Assembly (NCBI GenBank): GCA_021839095.1
Contig: JAKCBU010000038.1
Coordinates: 1 to 7,863, forward strand
Direction: 5' to 3'
DNA: 7,863 bases
Source: Pseudomonadota bacterium
Lineage (GTDB): Bacteria > Pseudomonadota > Gammaproteobacteria > Acidithiobacillales > Acidithiobacillaceae
Shown: in pieces, positions 1-6,719 of the stretch
How the letters are laid out: each line of letters starts with the position of its first letter
Position numbering within the stretch: position 1 is the stretch's first letter
Notes under the pieces: generated by a model
Database searches by the model: none
Told to the model about the DNA's origin: nothing
What the model saw: the letters and a program-made list of their open reading frames with translations, nothing else
Made by a program: the position numbers and the translations under genes

Positions 1-2256
1 TTGTACCGCGGTGGTCAGGACCTCGCCGCCGATGGCCGTCTCCACGAGACGGTTCACATCCGCCACCGAAAGACCGTAGCGGGCGGCCTTGGCGCGGTCG
101 GTGTGCACGACGATGTAGCGGCCGCCGGTAACACGGGCCGCGTAGGCGCTCTGGGTGCCGGGTATTTTCTGTAAAACCGTTTGGAGTTTTTGTCCCAGGC
201 GGTTCAGTACATCCAGATCCGTCCCGGCCACTTTGATGCCAAGGGGGGTTGTCAACCCGGTAGTCACCATCTCCACCCGGTTCTTGATCGGCTGCGTCCA
301 CACGTTGGACAGGCCAGGAATGCGCAATGCCTCATTCATCCGGTTTTGCAGCCGGTGTATCGTCATCCCGGCGGGCCACTGATCCGGCTCTTTGAGGGTG
401 ACGGTCGTATCAAACATCGACAGGGGTGCCTGATCGGTCGCCGTTTCGGCCCTGCCCGCCTGCCCGAAGACCGTTTTCACCTCGGGGAAGGTCTTCAGGA
501 TGCGGTCCGTCTGCTGCAGGACCATGGCCGCCTCACCGATGGAGACGGCAGGGTCCTGAAAGATCGGCATGTAGAGCAGCGTCCCTTCGTTCAGGGGGGG
601 CATGAACTGTGACCCCAGACGGTTCCAGGGATAAAAGAGGGTGGCCGTGAGCAGCAGGGCCAGGATCAAAATGATCCAGGGCGCGCGCAGGACAGCGTGG
701 ATGATCGGCCGGTAGAGGAAAGCCAGGACCCGGTTCAGCGGGTTTCTGTGTTCAGGGAGGATGCGACCGCGGATGAACCAGGCCATGAGGATCGGCACCA
801 GGGTGATAGAGAGCATGGCGGCGGCGGCCACGGAAAATGTTTTGGTGAAGGCCAGCGGCGCGAACAGTTTGCCATCCTCACCGCCCAGGGCGAACACCGG
901 CAGGAAGGAGACCGCGATGATGATCAGCGAGAAGAACAGGGCCGGACCGACCTCCGCCGCCGCCGCCGTGGCCGCCGCCCAGGGGTCGACCCCGGACGTT
1001 CTTTCGAGATGCTTGTGCATGTTTTCGATCATGACCACGGGGGCATCCATCATCACGCCGATGGCGATGGCGATACCGCCCAGGGACATGATGTTGGCGG
1101 GGACATCCATGGCCCACATGATAAGAATGGCGGCCAATATCCCCAATGGCAGGGCGACGAGAGCCACCAGCGCCGAGCGCGCGCGCAGCAGGAAGAGCAA
1201 GGAGATGAGCGCCACCGCCAGGGATTCTTCCAGCAGCTTGCCGGTCAGGGTATGGATGCTGCGCTGGATCAGCGGCGCTTGGCTGTACGTGGTGACGACC
1301 TGCACCCCCTTGGGCAGGGAGGGCTGGATCTCCTTGAGCTTGCCCTCGATCTGATGGATGAGGGCATAGGCGTTGCCCCCCTGGTTCATCATCACGATTC
1401 CGCCCACCACCTCGCCCTGGCCATTCAATTCAGCAACACCATTGGGCAACTGTGGACCCAACTGCACCCGGGCCACCTCCCGCAATGTGATGGGCACGCC
1501 GTCGCGCACCCCCAGCGACGCGTTTTCCAGGTCCTGGAGAGAATGGATATAACCCGAGGTGCGGACGATATAACTCGCTTCCCCCATCTCCACCACCGAG
1601 CCGCTGGTCTCCCCGTTGGCGGCGCGGATGGCGGCCTCCACTTCCGGCAGGGTCAGGTCGTAGGCGAGGAGTTTCTGGGGATTCACCACCACCTGGTACT
1701 CCTGCACCATGCCGCCCACCGTGGCCACCTCCGCGACGCCGGGGATGCCCTGCAGTGCGTACTTGAGAAACCAGTTCTGCAGGGTGGTGAGCTGGGCCAG
1801 ATTCAGAGTCCCACCGGGGTCCCTGAGGGCGTACTCGTAGATCCAGTCCACCCCCGAACTGTTGGGACCCAGGGCTGGCGTGACCCCCGGCGGCAGCTTG
1901 GACTGTACCTGGCTCAGGTATTGGAGCACCAGATTGCGGGCCTGATAGATGCTGGTGCCTCCCTTGAACAGGATATAGACATAGGAGTCCCCAAACATCG
2001 AATAGCCGCGCACGGCCTGGGCGCCAGGGACCTCCTGCAGGGTGGTTTCCAGGGGATAGGTCACCTGATCCTGAACGATTTGCGGGGCCTGGCCCGGGTA
2101 GGAGGTCTTGATGATGACCTGGGTGGGCGAGATGTCGGGGATGGCCTCCAGCGGAAGGTCGATCACCGCCAGCGCACCGCCGGCCATCAGTACCAAGGCG
2201 GCGATCACGACCAGGGCGCGATTCGCCATACACCATCGCATGATCGCTCTAATCAT
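1..2256 (-). CDS. cusA: CusA-type heavy-metal RND efflux pump, Cu(I)/Ag(I) class (C-terminus outside window)
   Basis: Inner-membrane proton/metal antiporter that with CusB and CusC exports Cu(I)/Ag(I) from periplasm or cytoplasm to the outside. The window holds 752 codons, open at base 1; E. coli CusA is about 1,047 residues, so roughly 290 are missing. Seen: N-terminal membrane helix (about 13-33); porter-domain landmarks VIIKTSYPGQAPQIV and FGDSYVYILF; NIMSLGGIAIAIG leading to D404, matching the proton-relay Asp405 of E. coli; and FGQAGRAETATDQAPLSM. M563, M614 and M663 align with the E. coli copper-binding triad M573/M623/M672, which argues against a CzcA-type Zn/Co pump. M402, M409 and M491 fit the channel methionines, but the residue matching E. 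coli M486 is Val. The start ATG overlaps the cusB stop by 8 bases and follows GGAGG at 2265-2269 with an 8-base gap. Confidence 0.95.
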   Translation of the reverse strand, partial: MIRAIMRWCMANRALVVIAALVLMAGGALAVIDLPLEAIPDISPTQVIIKTSYPGQAPQIVQDQVTYPLETTLQEVPGAQAVRGYSMFGDSYVYILFKGGTSIYQARNLVLQYLSQVQSKLPPGVTPALGPNSSGVDWIYEYALRDPGGTLNLAQLTTLQNWFLKYALQGIPGVAEVATVGGMVQEYQVVVNPQKLLAYDLTLPEVEAAIRAANGETSGSVVEMGEASYIVRTSGYIHSLQDLENASLGVRDGVPITLREVARVQLGPQLPNGVAELNGQGEVVGGIVMMNQGGNAYALIHQIEGKLKEIQPSLPKGVQVVTTYSQAPLIQRSIHTLTGKLLEESLAVALISLLFLLRARSALVALVALPLGILAAILIMWAMDVPANIMSLGGIAIAIGVMMDAPVVMIENMHKHLERTSGVDPWAAATAAAAEVGPALFFSLIIIAVSFLPVFALGGEDGKLFAPLAFTKTFSVAAAAMLSITLVPILMAWFIRGRILPEHRNPLNRVLAFLYRPIIHAVLRAPWIILILALLLTATLFYPWNRLGSQFMPPLNEGTLLYMPIFQDPAVSIGEAAMVLQQTDRILKTFPEVKTVFGQAGRAETATDQAPLSMFDTTVTLKEPDQWPAGMTIHRLQNRMNEALRIPGLSNVWTQPIKNRVEMVTTGLTTPLGIKVAGTDLDVLNRLGQKLQTVLQKIPGTQSAYAARVTGGRYIVVHTDRAKAARYGLSVADVNRLVETAIGGEVLTTAVQ

Positions 2257-3565
2257 GAGACTGCCCTCCCGGACCCATGTTCATCCCGGCCATGGCGCTC
2301 CGGGTGGACGCCGTGTTGCCTCCCAGCATGCGGGCCTTGACCGACTGGAACTGAGACTCGGAATAAAGCAGGAACTGGGCGCTCTCCACTACCCGATCCC
2401 CCGTCTTGAGCCCCTGGTCGATGGCCACCCAGCCGTCGGCCTCCGCACCCAGGGCGACCTCCACCGGCAGGAAGTGCCCTTGGCCCTCCCCCAGCATCAC
2501 GTAATCCCCCTGGGCGGTATGTAATACGGCACTGCTGGGTACGGCCAGGGCTTTCTGGGCGCCCGCCAAAACCGTGGCGTCGGCATAGGTGCCGGGGCGC
2601 AAGGTTCCACCCGGATTGGGAATACTCAGCCGGGCCGTCACCGTCCGGTTTTTGGGGTCCAAGGTGGGATAGAGAAAACTCAGACGTCCCTCCCAGGATG
2701 TGCCGGGATAGGCGGGCAGGCGCAGACGCACGGGATCGCCGATCCGTACCCAGGGCAGTTGGTGGGTGTAGAGCGCCACATTGACCCAGATCCGGTCGAG
2801 ATTGGCGATTGCATAGACATTCGTCTGCGGCGAGACATACCCCCCCTGGTGCACATCGAGGGCCTCGACCACCCCGGAAGCGGGCGCCAGGAGCGGCACG
2901 TCCCGCGCCGCCGTGCCGCGCCGGGCGAGTGCCGCGATCTGGCCTTGCGGCATGCCCAGCCGTCGTAATTTCGCCCTGGCCGCCGCCAGCAGTGCGGGGT
3001 CTTCCGTCGTCCCGTCCTGGCGGCGGGCAATGAGATATTCCTGCTGGGCGCTATACAGCTCGGGGGAGTACACCTCGGCGAGCACCTGTCCCCGCTGCAC
3101 GGGGTCGCCCACGGCACGGACGTTCAAGCGTGTCACCCAGCCGGAGAAACGCGGATTGACGGAATAGACCCGGTTCTCGTCCACCGCCACGGTGCCCACG
3201 GTGTGGATGGCGTGGCCCATCGGACGGCGCTGGACATCCACGAGACGCACTCCCAGGTTTTGCGCCAGGCGCGGATCGATGCTGAGGCCGGACGCCTTTT
3301 GCGCGCTCGGACTGGAGGCATACACCGGGATATAGGGCATCCCCATGCTGTCCTTCATCGGGTGATCCGAATGAATCTTGGGGTCCATGGGCGCGGCCCA
3401 GTAGAGGATGTGCCGCCCCTTGGGGGTGTTTTTCGGAGAATGGGTTACAGTGGAGTTGGCGCCAGGCGCGGCGGCGGGGACCCGCAGCCACCACACCGCA
3501 CCCGCCCCAAGGGCTGCGCCAAAGCTGAGCAGGCCCATGCCGATGATCCAGTGGCGTGATTTCAT
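2249..3565 (-). CDS. cusB: CusB-type periplasmic adaptor (membrane fusion protein) of the copper/silver efflux system
   Basis: 438-residue periplasmic adaptor linking the RND pump to the outer-membrane channel and handing metal to the pump. Seen: an uncleaved or cleaved N-terminal hydrophobic segment (6-27); a heavy-metal-binding segment at 53-82 where M60, M74 and M76 correspond to the E. coli CusB copper ligands M49/M64/M66, with M70 as a further Met; barrel-sandwich and hairpin regions with VYSPELYSAQQEYL (165-178) and LRRLGMPQGQI (200-210); LLAPASGVVEALDV (225-238); beta-barrel and membrane-proximal domains up to FLLYSESQ (398-405). The C-terminal tail has three further Met and a His (M425, M428, M430, H437), possibly more metal sites. 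ATGA overlap with the cusC stop (start 3565, stop 3562-3564) and an upstream GAGGGAG-type ribosome site support the start. Cysteine-type HMBD motifs of relatives are Met-type here. Confidence 0.93.
   Translation of the reverse strand: MKSRHWIIGMGLLSFGAALGAGAVWWLRVPAAAPGANSTVTHSPKNTPKGRHILYWAAPMDPKIHSDHPMKDSMGMPYIPVYASSPSAQKASGLSIDPRLAQNLGVRLVDVQRRPMGHAIHTVGTVAVDENRVYSVNPRFSGWVTRLNVRAVGDPVQRGQVLAEVYSPELYSAQQEYLIARRQDGTTEDPALLAAARAKLRRLGMPQGQIAALARRGTAARDVPLLAPASGVVEALDVHQGGYVSPQTNVYAIANLDRIWVNVALYTHQLPWVRIGDPVRLRLPAYPGTSWEGRLSFLYPTLDPKNRTVTARLSIPNPGGTLRPGTYADATVLAGAQKALAVPSSAVLHTAQGDYVMLGEGQGHFLPVEVALGAEADGWVAIDQGLKTGDRVVESAQFLLYSESQFQSVKARMLGGNTASTRSAMAGMNMGPGGQSHD
2265..2269 (-). promoter_or_regulatory. 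Ribosome binding site of cusA inside cusB
   Basis: GGAGG on the minus strand lies 8 bases before the cusA ATG and within the last codons of cusB. It fixes the cusA start at 2256 rather than the in-frame Met five codons later, and indicates translational coupling of adaptor and pump. Confidence 0.7.
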
Positions 3566-4845
3566 GGCTGCGCTCCCTCTGCGGTGGTGAGGAAATCCAG
3601 TTCCGCAACACTGAGAGCCAGGTCGCGGCGGTACTGCAGGCGGGTCAAGGCATAGCCCAACACGTCCTTCTGGGTACGCAGCACCGTGCTCAGCGTGCTG
3701 CGCCCCCCCGAGTAGGCGGCGAGCGCCGCGGAGAAGGCAGCGCGTGCGGTGGGCAGCAGTTGTCGATCGGTGCGCTCCAACTGGGTCTTGAAGGCGACAT
3801 AGCGCGCGAAAGCGGCACGCGCCTGCCGGGTCAAGGCCAGATGCTGATCGTCATAGCGATATTGCGCCTGCAGGGCCTTGGCCCGGGCGGCGGCGACGTC
3901 CTGGTCCTGGCGATCTCCCGGAAATATGGGCAGGCTCAGGTCAACCCCCGCCGACAGCCAGTTGGGGCTGCCGGGGTAGAAATCCTGACCGTAATCGACA
4001 CTGACCGTGACGTCCGGCCAATAGCCCCGTTTGGCCACCCGCACGCCCATTTGCGCCGCGCGGGTTTGCGCCTGGGCGGCGCGCAGGAGGGGTTGGCCGG
4101 AGAGCCGGACTTCCGCTTCGGCAAGGGTGGGCGGAGGTGGCAGATTCGGCCATTGATGCGCTATGGACGGCGGTTCCGGCAGATTCAGAATCTGCGCGAT
4201 TTGCGCGAGATCGCTCGCCCGGTCCGCTTGCAATTTGCTGATATCATTGGCCAGACTATCGCGCGCCAACTGCGCGCGGAGCACATCGGCCTGTGACCCC
4301 TGGGCGGAGCGGTAAAGCGCCAGCGCCGCTTGCACGGTCTCGGATTGCAACCGCTCCTGGTGGCGGACCGTTGCCACCGCATCTTCGGCATAGAGGGCTT
4401 GCAGCCAGGCGCGGCGCAGCAACAGCACCAATTCGGCGGACTGGCCGCGCAAGGTGTCAGCCGCTTCCCGCGCCTCTATCCCCGTCTGTTGTCCCTCCAG
4501 CCCCAATTTGCCAAAGGAGGGAAACGTCTGACTCAGACCCACGCTCAGCATGCTCATCTGCTGCTGGTTCATGGAGAAGCTGTTGAGGGGCAGATTGACG
4601 GCGCCGAGGGCGAGGTGCGGATCGGGCAGTTGGGCCACCGCCACGGCCTGGTGCCGTAGTTCAGCAATCTTTTGGGTCAGGACGCCGAGACCGGGATTCT
4701 GCCGCAGAGCAATCGCCTCAGCGCTCTGCAGACTCAATGGGGCGGCCCAGACGGTCGTGGCCGAAAGGACCAAAAGTACTCCGGTCAAGAGGCGAATTCC
4801 GCTCCCTGCCGATTGAATGAGACGACCACGAGCATGGATATGCAT
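3562..4845 (-). CDS. cusC: TolC-family outer-membrane efflux channel (CusC/CzcC-like)
   Basis: 427-residue outer-membrane factor that forms the exit duct of the CusCBA pump. Seen: signal peptide with Arg-rich start and hydrophobic core ending at about VWA-AP (residues 33-36); the heavy-metal TolC-subfamily pattern PDPHLALGAVNLPLNSFSM followed by a Met cluster (M92, M97, M99) and GLSQTFPSFGKLGL; two OEP repeats of long Ala/Gln/Arg-rich helices; SLPIFPGDRQDQDVAAARA in the second repeat. No lipobox cysteine is visible after the signal, unlike E. coli CusC, so it is probably not a lipoprotein. An in-frame ATG lies six codons upstream (4863), but GGAG at 4853-4856 sits 7 bases before the 4845 ATG, so that start is preferred. 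It is followed by cusB with a 4-base overlap. Metal specificity is inferred from its partners. Confidence 0.9.
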   Translation of the reverse strand: MHIHARGRLIQSAGSGIRLLTGVLLVLSATTVWAAPLSLQSAEAIALRQNPGLGVLTQKIAELRHQAVAVAQLPDPHLALGAVNLPLNSFSMNQQQMSMLSVGLSQTFPSFGKLGLEGQQTGIEAREAADTLRGQSAELVLLLRRAWLQALYAEDAVATVRHQERLQSETVQAALALYRSAQGSQADVLRAQLARDSLANDISKLQADRASDLAQIAQILNLPEPPSIAHQWPNLPPPPTLAEAEVRLSGQPLLRAAQAQTRAAQMGVRVAKRGYWPDVTVSVDYGQDFYPGSPNWLSAGVDLSLPIFPGDRQDQDVAAARAKALQAQYRYDDQHLALTRQARAAFARYVAFKTQLERTDRQLLPTARAAFSAALAAYSGGRSTLSTVLRTQKDVLGYALTRLQYRRDLALSVAELDFLTTAEGAQP

Positions 4846-4852
4846 AAAAAAT

Positions 4853-4856
4853 CTCC
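4853..4856 (-). promoter_or_regulatory. Ribosome binding site deciding the cusC start
   Basis: GGAG on the minus strand, 7 bases before the ATG at 4845. No comparable site precedes the longer in-frame start at 4863. Confidence 0.6.
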
Positions 4857-4917
4857 ACGGCAAACCAGTGACATGTTTCCCCCATTTAGCGAGGGGTGCC
4901 AGCTTGCTCGGAAGATT

Positions 4918-5319
4918 TCAAATGACCAACCGCATGTGTTCGAGCGGTGGAGGCTGGTAGGGAGGATGGGCGTAAAAAAACGGGCTTACCGCCAAGCGAA
5001 ATCCTACCGGGCGGAGAAAAATGACAGGGCCCGTCATCATCGCGGCGGGGACGTTTACTCCGGAAAGCCTTAATCCCCTTGGGGCATGCGCTTCCGCGCA
5101 GACCGACATGCACGGACCGGACATCGCGCAGGCTTGCGCGCTCATATCCATGCCATGACTCCCCAGGCAACAAGGCATCTCCGACATCGATACGCTGGGC
5201 AGCGCCGCGGGTGGAGTACCCAATGGCATGGCGGCTACCGTGGCATGACTCATCCACGTGCCGAGGAGGAACACGGTGAGCACGGCGAATGCGGAAAAAT
5301 ATCGACGGATTCTCTGCAT
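4918..5319 (-). CDS. Small secreted Met/Cys-rich protein, probable periplasmic copper-binding accessory
   Basis: 133 residues: a basic start (MQRIRRYF), hydrophobic segment (9-31) typical of a signal peptide, then a metal-ligand-rich stretch at 45-78 with C50, C51, C64, C70, C74, six Met (45, 48, 57, 59, 66, 71) and H55, H78. The remainder is moderately hydrophobic with a Pro/Tyr-rich end (117-125). The layout recalls small CopL/CzcI/DUF2946-type proteins placed before heavy-metal efflux operons, but I cannot assign a family firmly. It lies 72 bases before cusC on the same strand, so a role in binding or sensing copper in the periplasm is inferred. Start choice is unsettled: an in-frame ATG at 5391 overlaps the PAP2 stop (ATGA) and has GGAGG at 5400-5404, but the extra 24 codons have AT-rich third positions unlike the genes here and would precede the signal peptide. 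Confidence 0.65.
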   Translation of the reverse strand: MQRIRRYFSAFAVLTVFLLGTWMSHATVAAMPLGTPPAALPSVSMSEMPCCLGSHGMDMSAQACAMSGPCMSVCAEAHAPRGLRLSGVNVPAAMMTGPVIFLRPVGFRLAVSPFFYAHPPYQPPPLEHMRLVI

Positions 5320-5353
5320 ATCGATGTCAGGCAATCTCGATTCGTAAGTCTGC

Positions 5354-5383
5354 ACTGTAGCAAACATAATCATAAAATGACAA
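5354..5383 (-). promoter_or_regulatory. Candidate sigma-70 promoter for the small Met/Cys-rich gene and cusCBA
   Basis: On the minus strand, TTGTCA (5383-5378, 5 of 6 to consensus) and TACAGT (5359-5354, 4 of 6) are separated by 18 bases. The stretch is AT-rich in GC-rich surroundings and overlaps the PAP2 stop codon region. The spacer begins inside a short inverted repeat (TCAT-TTT-ATGA). Predicted transcript start is near 5347, about 28 bases before the 5319 ATG. An 18-19 base spacer with dyad symmetry is where MerR/CueR regulators act, but I see no clear CueR consensus. Confidence 0.4.
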
Positions 5384-5387
5384 GCGG

Positions 5388-6047
5388 TCATGGGGCCGGC
5401 CTCCGTCGCAATGACAGACGGGCGGCCAATGCTCCCAGCGCCAGACCGGCCACCACATCCACGGCCACGTGCTGGCGGAGGGCCAGGGTGGAATACGCGA
5501 TGCCGATACACCACACCCAATTGAAAAAGAGCACCCACAACGGTGCGCCAAAACGGCGAAGCAGATGATGCAACCAGATGCTGGAAAAAACCGCGGTGGC
5601 GACATGCAGCGAAGGGCAGGCATTGCCAGAAGCATCCGCATGTTTAAGTAAATCCACGTCGGGATAATGCGCCCAATGGATGTGGGCCGCGGGCACCGCC
5701 GTGGGCCAAAAGTAGAAAATGCCCAGTCCCACGAGACACGTCCCGGCCATGGCCCAGCCATAGTCATACAACTCGCGTCGCGTCGCCAGCAACGCCGGAG
5801 GCAGGGACACGTAGAACCACAGCGATAGATAGATGGGCAGCGCCATGGGCTGGAAACCGATCAGATGGTCCAACAGAGTCTTTGGCATCACCGTTGGCGG
5901 ATAGGCCGGGTCTTTGAGCACATAAAAGTAAGCGCCAAAAAACAGGCTAATGAAAAGCGTCGTCCCGATACTCTTGAGATAGACGTGCCTGGGTATTACC
6001 GCGGCGACCTGACGGTACCATGGCGTTTGCGGATTATTTTCGTTCAA
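5388..6047 (-). CDS. PAP2-superfamily membrane phosphatase (PAP2_3-like)
   Basis: 219-residue integral membrane protein with about six hydrophobic segments (28-44, 69-87, 98-114, 148-163, 170-188, 196-212). Catalytic-type motifs: CPSLHVAT (144-151, H148) corresponds to the PSGH block, and STLALRQHVAVDVVAG (186-201, H193 and D197) to the SRxxxxxHxxxD block. The CPSLH form is typical of the PAP2_3 / inositol-phosphorylceramide-synthase-like branch, which acts on lipid phosphates such as phosphatidic acid or undecaprenyl pyrophosphate; the substrate here is unknown. The start is TTG (6047) with GGAG 7 bases upstream; a GTG at 6116 would add 23 residues without a clear ribosome site. Its TGA stop overlaps a possible upstream start of the Met/Cys-rich gene, so it may head the copper transcript or simply be a neighbour. 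Confidence 0.85.
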   Translation of the reverse strand: MNENNPQTPWYRQVAAVIPRHVYLKSIGTTLFISLFFGAYFYVLKDPAYPPTVMPKTLLDHLIGFQPMALPIYLSLWFYVSLPPALLATRRELYDYGWAMAGTCLVGLGIFYFWPTAVPAAHIHWAHYPDVDLLKHADASGNACPSLHVATAVFSSIWLHHLLRRFGAPLWVLFFNWVWCIGIAYSTLALRQHVAVDVVAGLALGALAARLSLRRRPAP

Positions 6048-6054
6048 GTGTATT

Positions 6055-6058
6055 CTCC
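6055..6058 (-). promoter_or_regulatory. Ribosome binding site supporting a TTG start for the PAP2 gene
   Basis: GGAG on the minus strand, 7 bases before TTG at 6047. The resulting N-terminus (MNENNPQTPWYRQ) is polar and cytoplasmic-looking before the first membrane helix. Confidence 0.55.
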
Positions 6059-6071
6059 GGGGAGCCGGTGC

Positions 6072-6272
6072 GTGCCCGCAACTGACCTGCCCGAACAACG
6101 GGAGTTGGTCGACCACGTCGCCAGCCTGCTAGGAAAGAACCGTTCAGACTTCATGCTGGAGGCCGCTTATGAAAGCGGCGCGGGCGGTTATGCCCTGCCC
6201 GGCAGTTCCGTGCCGCGACTCATGCCGTCGATATGGTCACGTATCTACCTTGGAGTTCTCGCCTCATCTTGA
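6072..6272 (+). pseudogene. Remnant of a DUF1778 (TacA-like) ribbon-helix-helix antitoxin
   Basis: The reading frame from a GTG at 6072 gives 66 residues. Residues 6-30 (LPEQRELVDHVASLLGKNRSDFMLEAA) match my recollection of the conserved core of DUF1778 antitoxins, the partners of GNAT acetyltransferase toxins of the TacAT type. The N-terminal DNA-binding beta strand is lost or unrecognisable, and from about residue 31 the sequence (ESGAGGYALPG and on) no longer resembles the family's acidic, toxin-binding tail. No acetyltransferase toxin follows. It is best read as a decayed fragment. No ribosome site precedes the GTG, so expression is doubtful. Family recognition is by eye. Confidence 0.5.
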
Positions 6273-6335
6273 ATTTTAACTCGACCATCCGCCCTAAAAT
6301 AAAGAGCCGGGAAGGAAAAATCAAGCGGATTGCCT

Positions 6336-6397
6336 GATCGGCCATTCCGATTTCCCCAGCCGAGCGTTCACGCCGATTTTGAGGATCACGCGGAATC
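6336..6397. repeat. Degenerate repeated motif, possible insertion-sequence (IS21-type) end remnant
   Basis: Three imperfect same-direction copies of a motif like G(A/T)TCACGCCGATTT start near 6340, 6366 and 6384 (GGCCATTCCGATTT, GTTCACGCCGATTT, GATCACGCGGAATC). Arrays of such short repeats are typical of IS21-family ends, where the transposase binds. The broken end of the PIN gene runs directly into this array: its TGA stop (6388-6386) lies inside the copy at 6384-6397. No transposase gene is present. The bases from 6273 to 6335 show nothing recognisable. The IS21 assignment is an impression only. Confidence 0.3.
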
Positions 6398-6719
6398 GAA
6401 ACCCGCGTCCGTCAGACTGGCGCCGCCGTGAATGGCTGCGGCCACTACATGCCGGTCATCGGCGTCCGGCAACTTGACGGACGGGATCAGATGCTCGAAG
6501 CCGGTGATCAGGCTGTCGCGGACGTGGGCGTTCATCAGCGACCGCGTCCGCTCCAGGTCTTGCACCTTCAGGTCTGGCCGCTGCTTCAGAACGTTACGCG
6601 TCCACTCGTCGTGGATCATGTCTGTCCAACGCGCCCGGTACAGATCGGTCAGCGCCAGACGCATCAGCAGGTCGCGCAACGGTGCCGGGTAAGAGCACGC
6701 ACGCTTCGAACTCATTCAT
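6386..6719 (-). pseudogene. PIN-domain toxin gene (VapC/PIN_3-like), frameshifted and 3'-truncated
   Basis: PIN ribonuclease-type toxin, partner of the antitoxin just upstream. The original start is probably the ATG at 6719, which overlaps the antitoxin stop as ATGA and reads MNEFEACVL; an extra base at 6691-6692 (AA where one A restores the frame) throws it out of frame. Removing it gives ACVLYPAPLRDLLMRLAL, the expected PIN N-terminus. From the alternative ATG at 6715 the open frame gives 109 residues with RARWTDMIHDEW (28-38, acidic E37) and LPDADDRHVVAAAIHG (82-97, D84/D86/D87). Family members continue with a strand and a final Asp (VTxNLxDF-type); here the sequence changes at about residue 99 to SLTDAGFDSA and stops. 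The first acidic residue is also Glu or lost. Nuclease activity is unlikely. Confidence 0.65.

Noticed and set aside
940..985. GCC/GCG-rich run resembling a trinucleotide repeat
   Set aside because: It encodes the Ala-rich stretch after WAAATAA in the CusA cytoplasmic loop; it is imperfect and in frame, so ordinary coding sequence.
1430..2236. 268-codon minus-strand frame
   Set aside because: Out-of-frame shadow of cusA with no family resemblance; the cusA frame is uninterrupted through the same bases.
697..2340. 547-codon open frame on the plus strand
   Set aside because: It is antisense to cusA and the end of cusB, its product is low-complexity (His/Gln/Arg/Gly-rich) and matches no family. 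The minus-strand frame encodes an unmistakable RND pump.
4879..4896. CCCCC...GGGG dyad between the Met/Cys-rich gene and cusC
   Set aside because: The stem is only 4-5 bp with a 9-base loop and no T-tract follows, so it is not a credible terminator; co-transcription with cusC remains likely.
5865..6071. Upstream part of the plus-strand frame containing the DUF1778 remnant
   Set aside because: Antisense to the PAP2 gene, with no DUF1778 similarity before about 6078.
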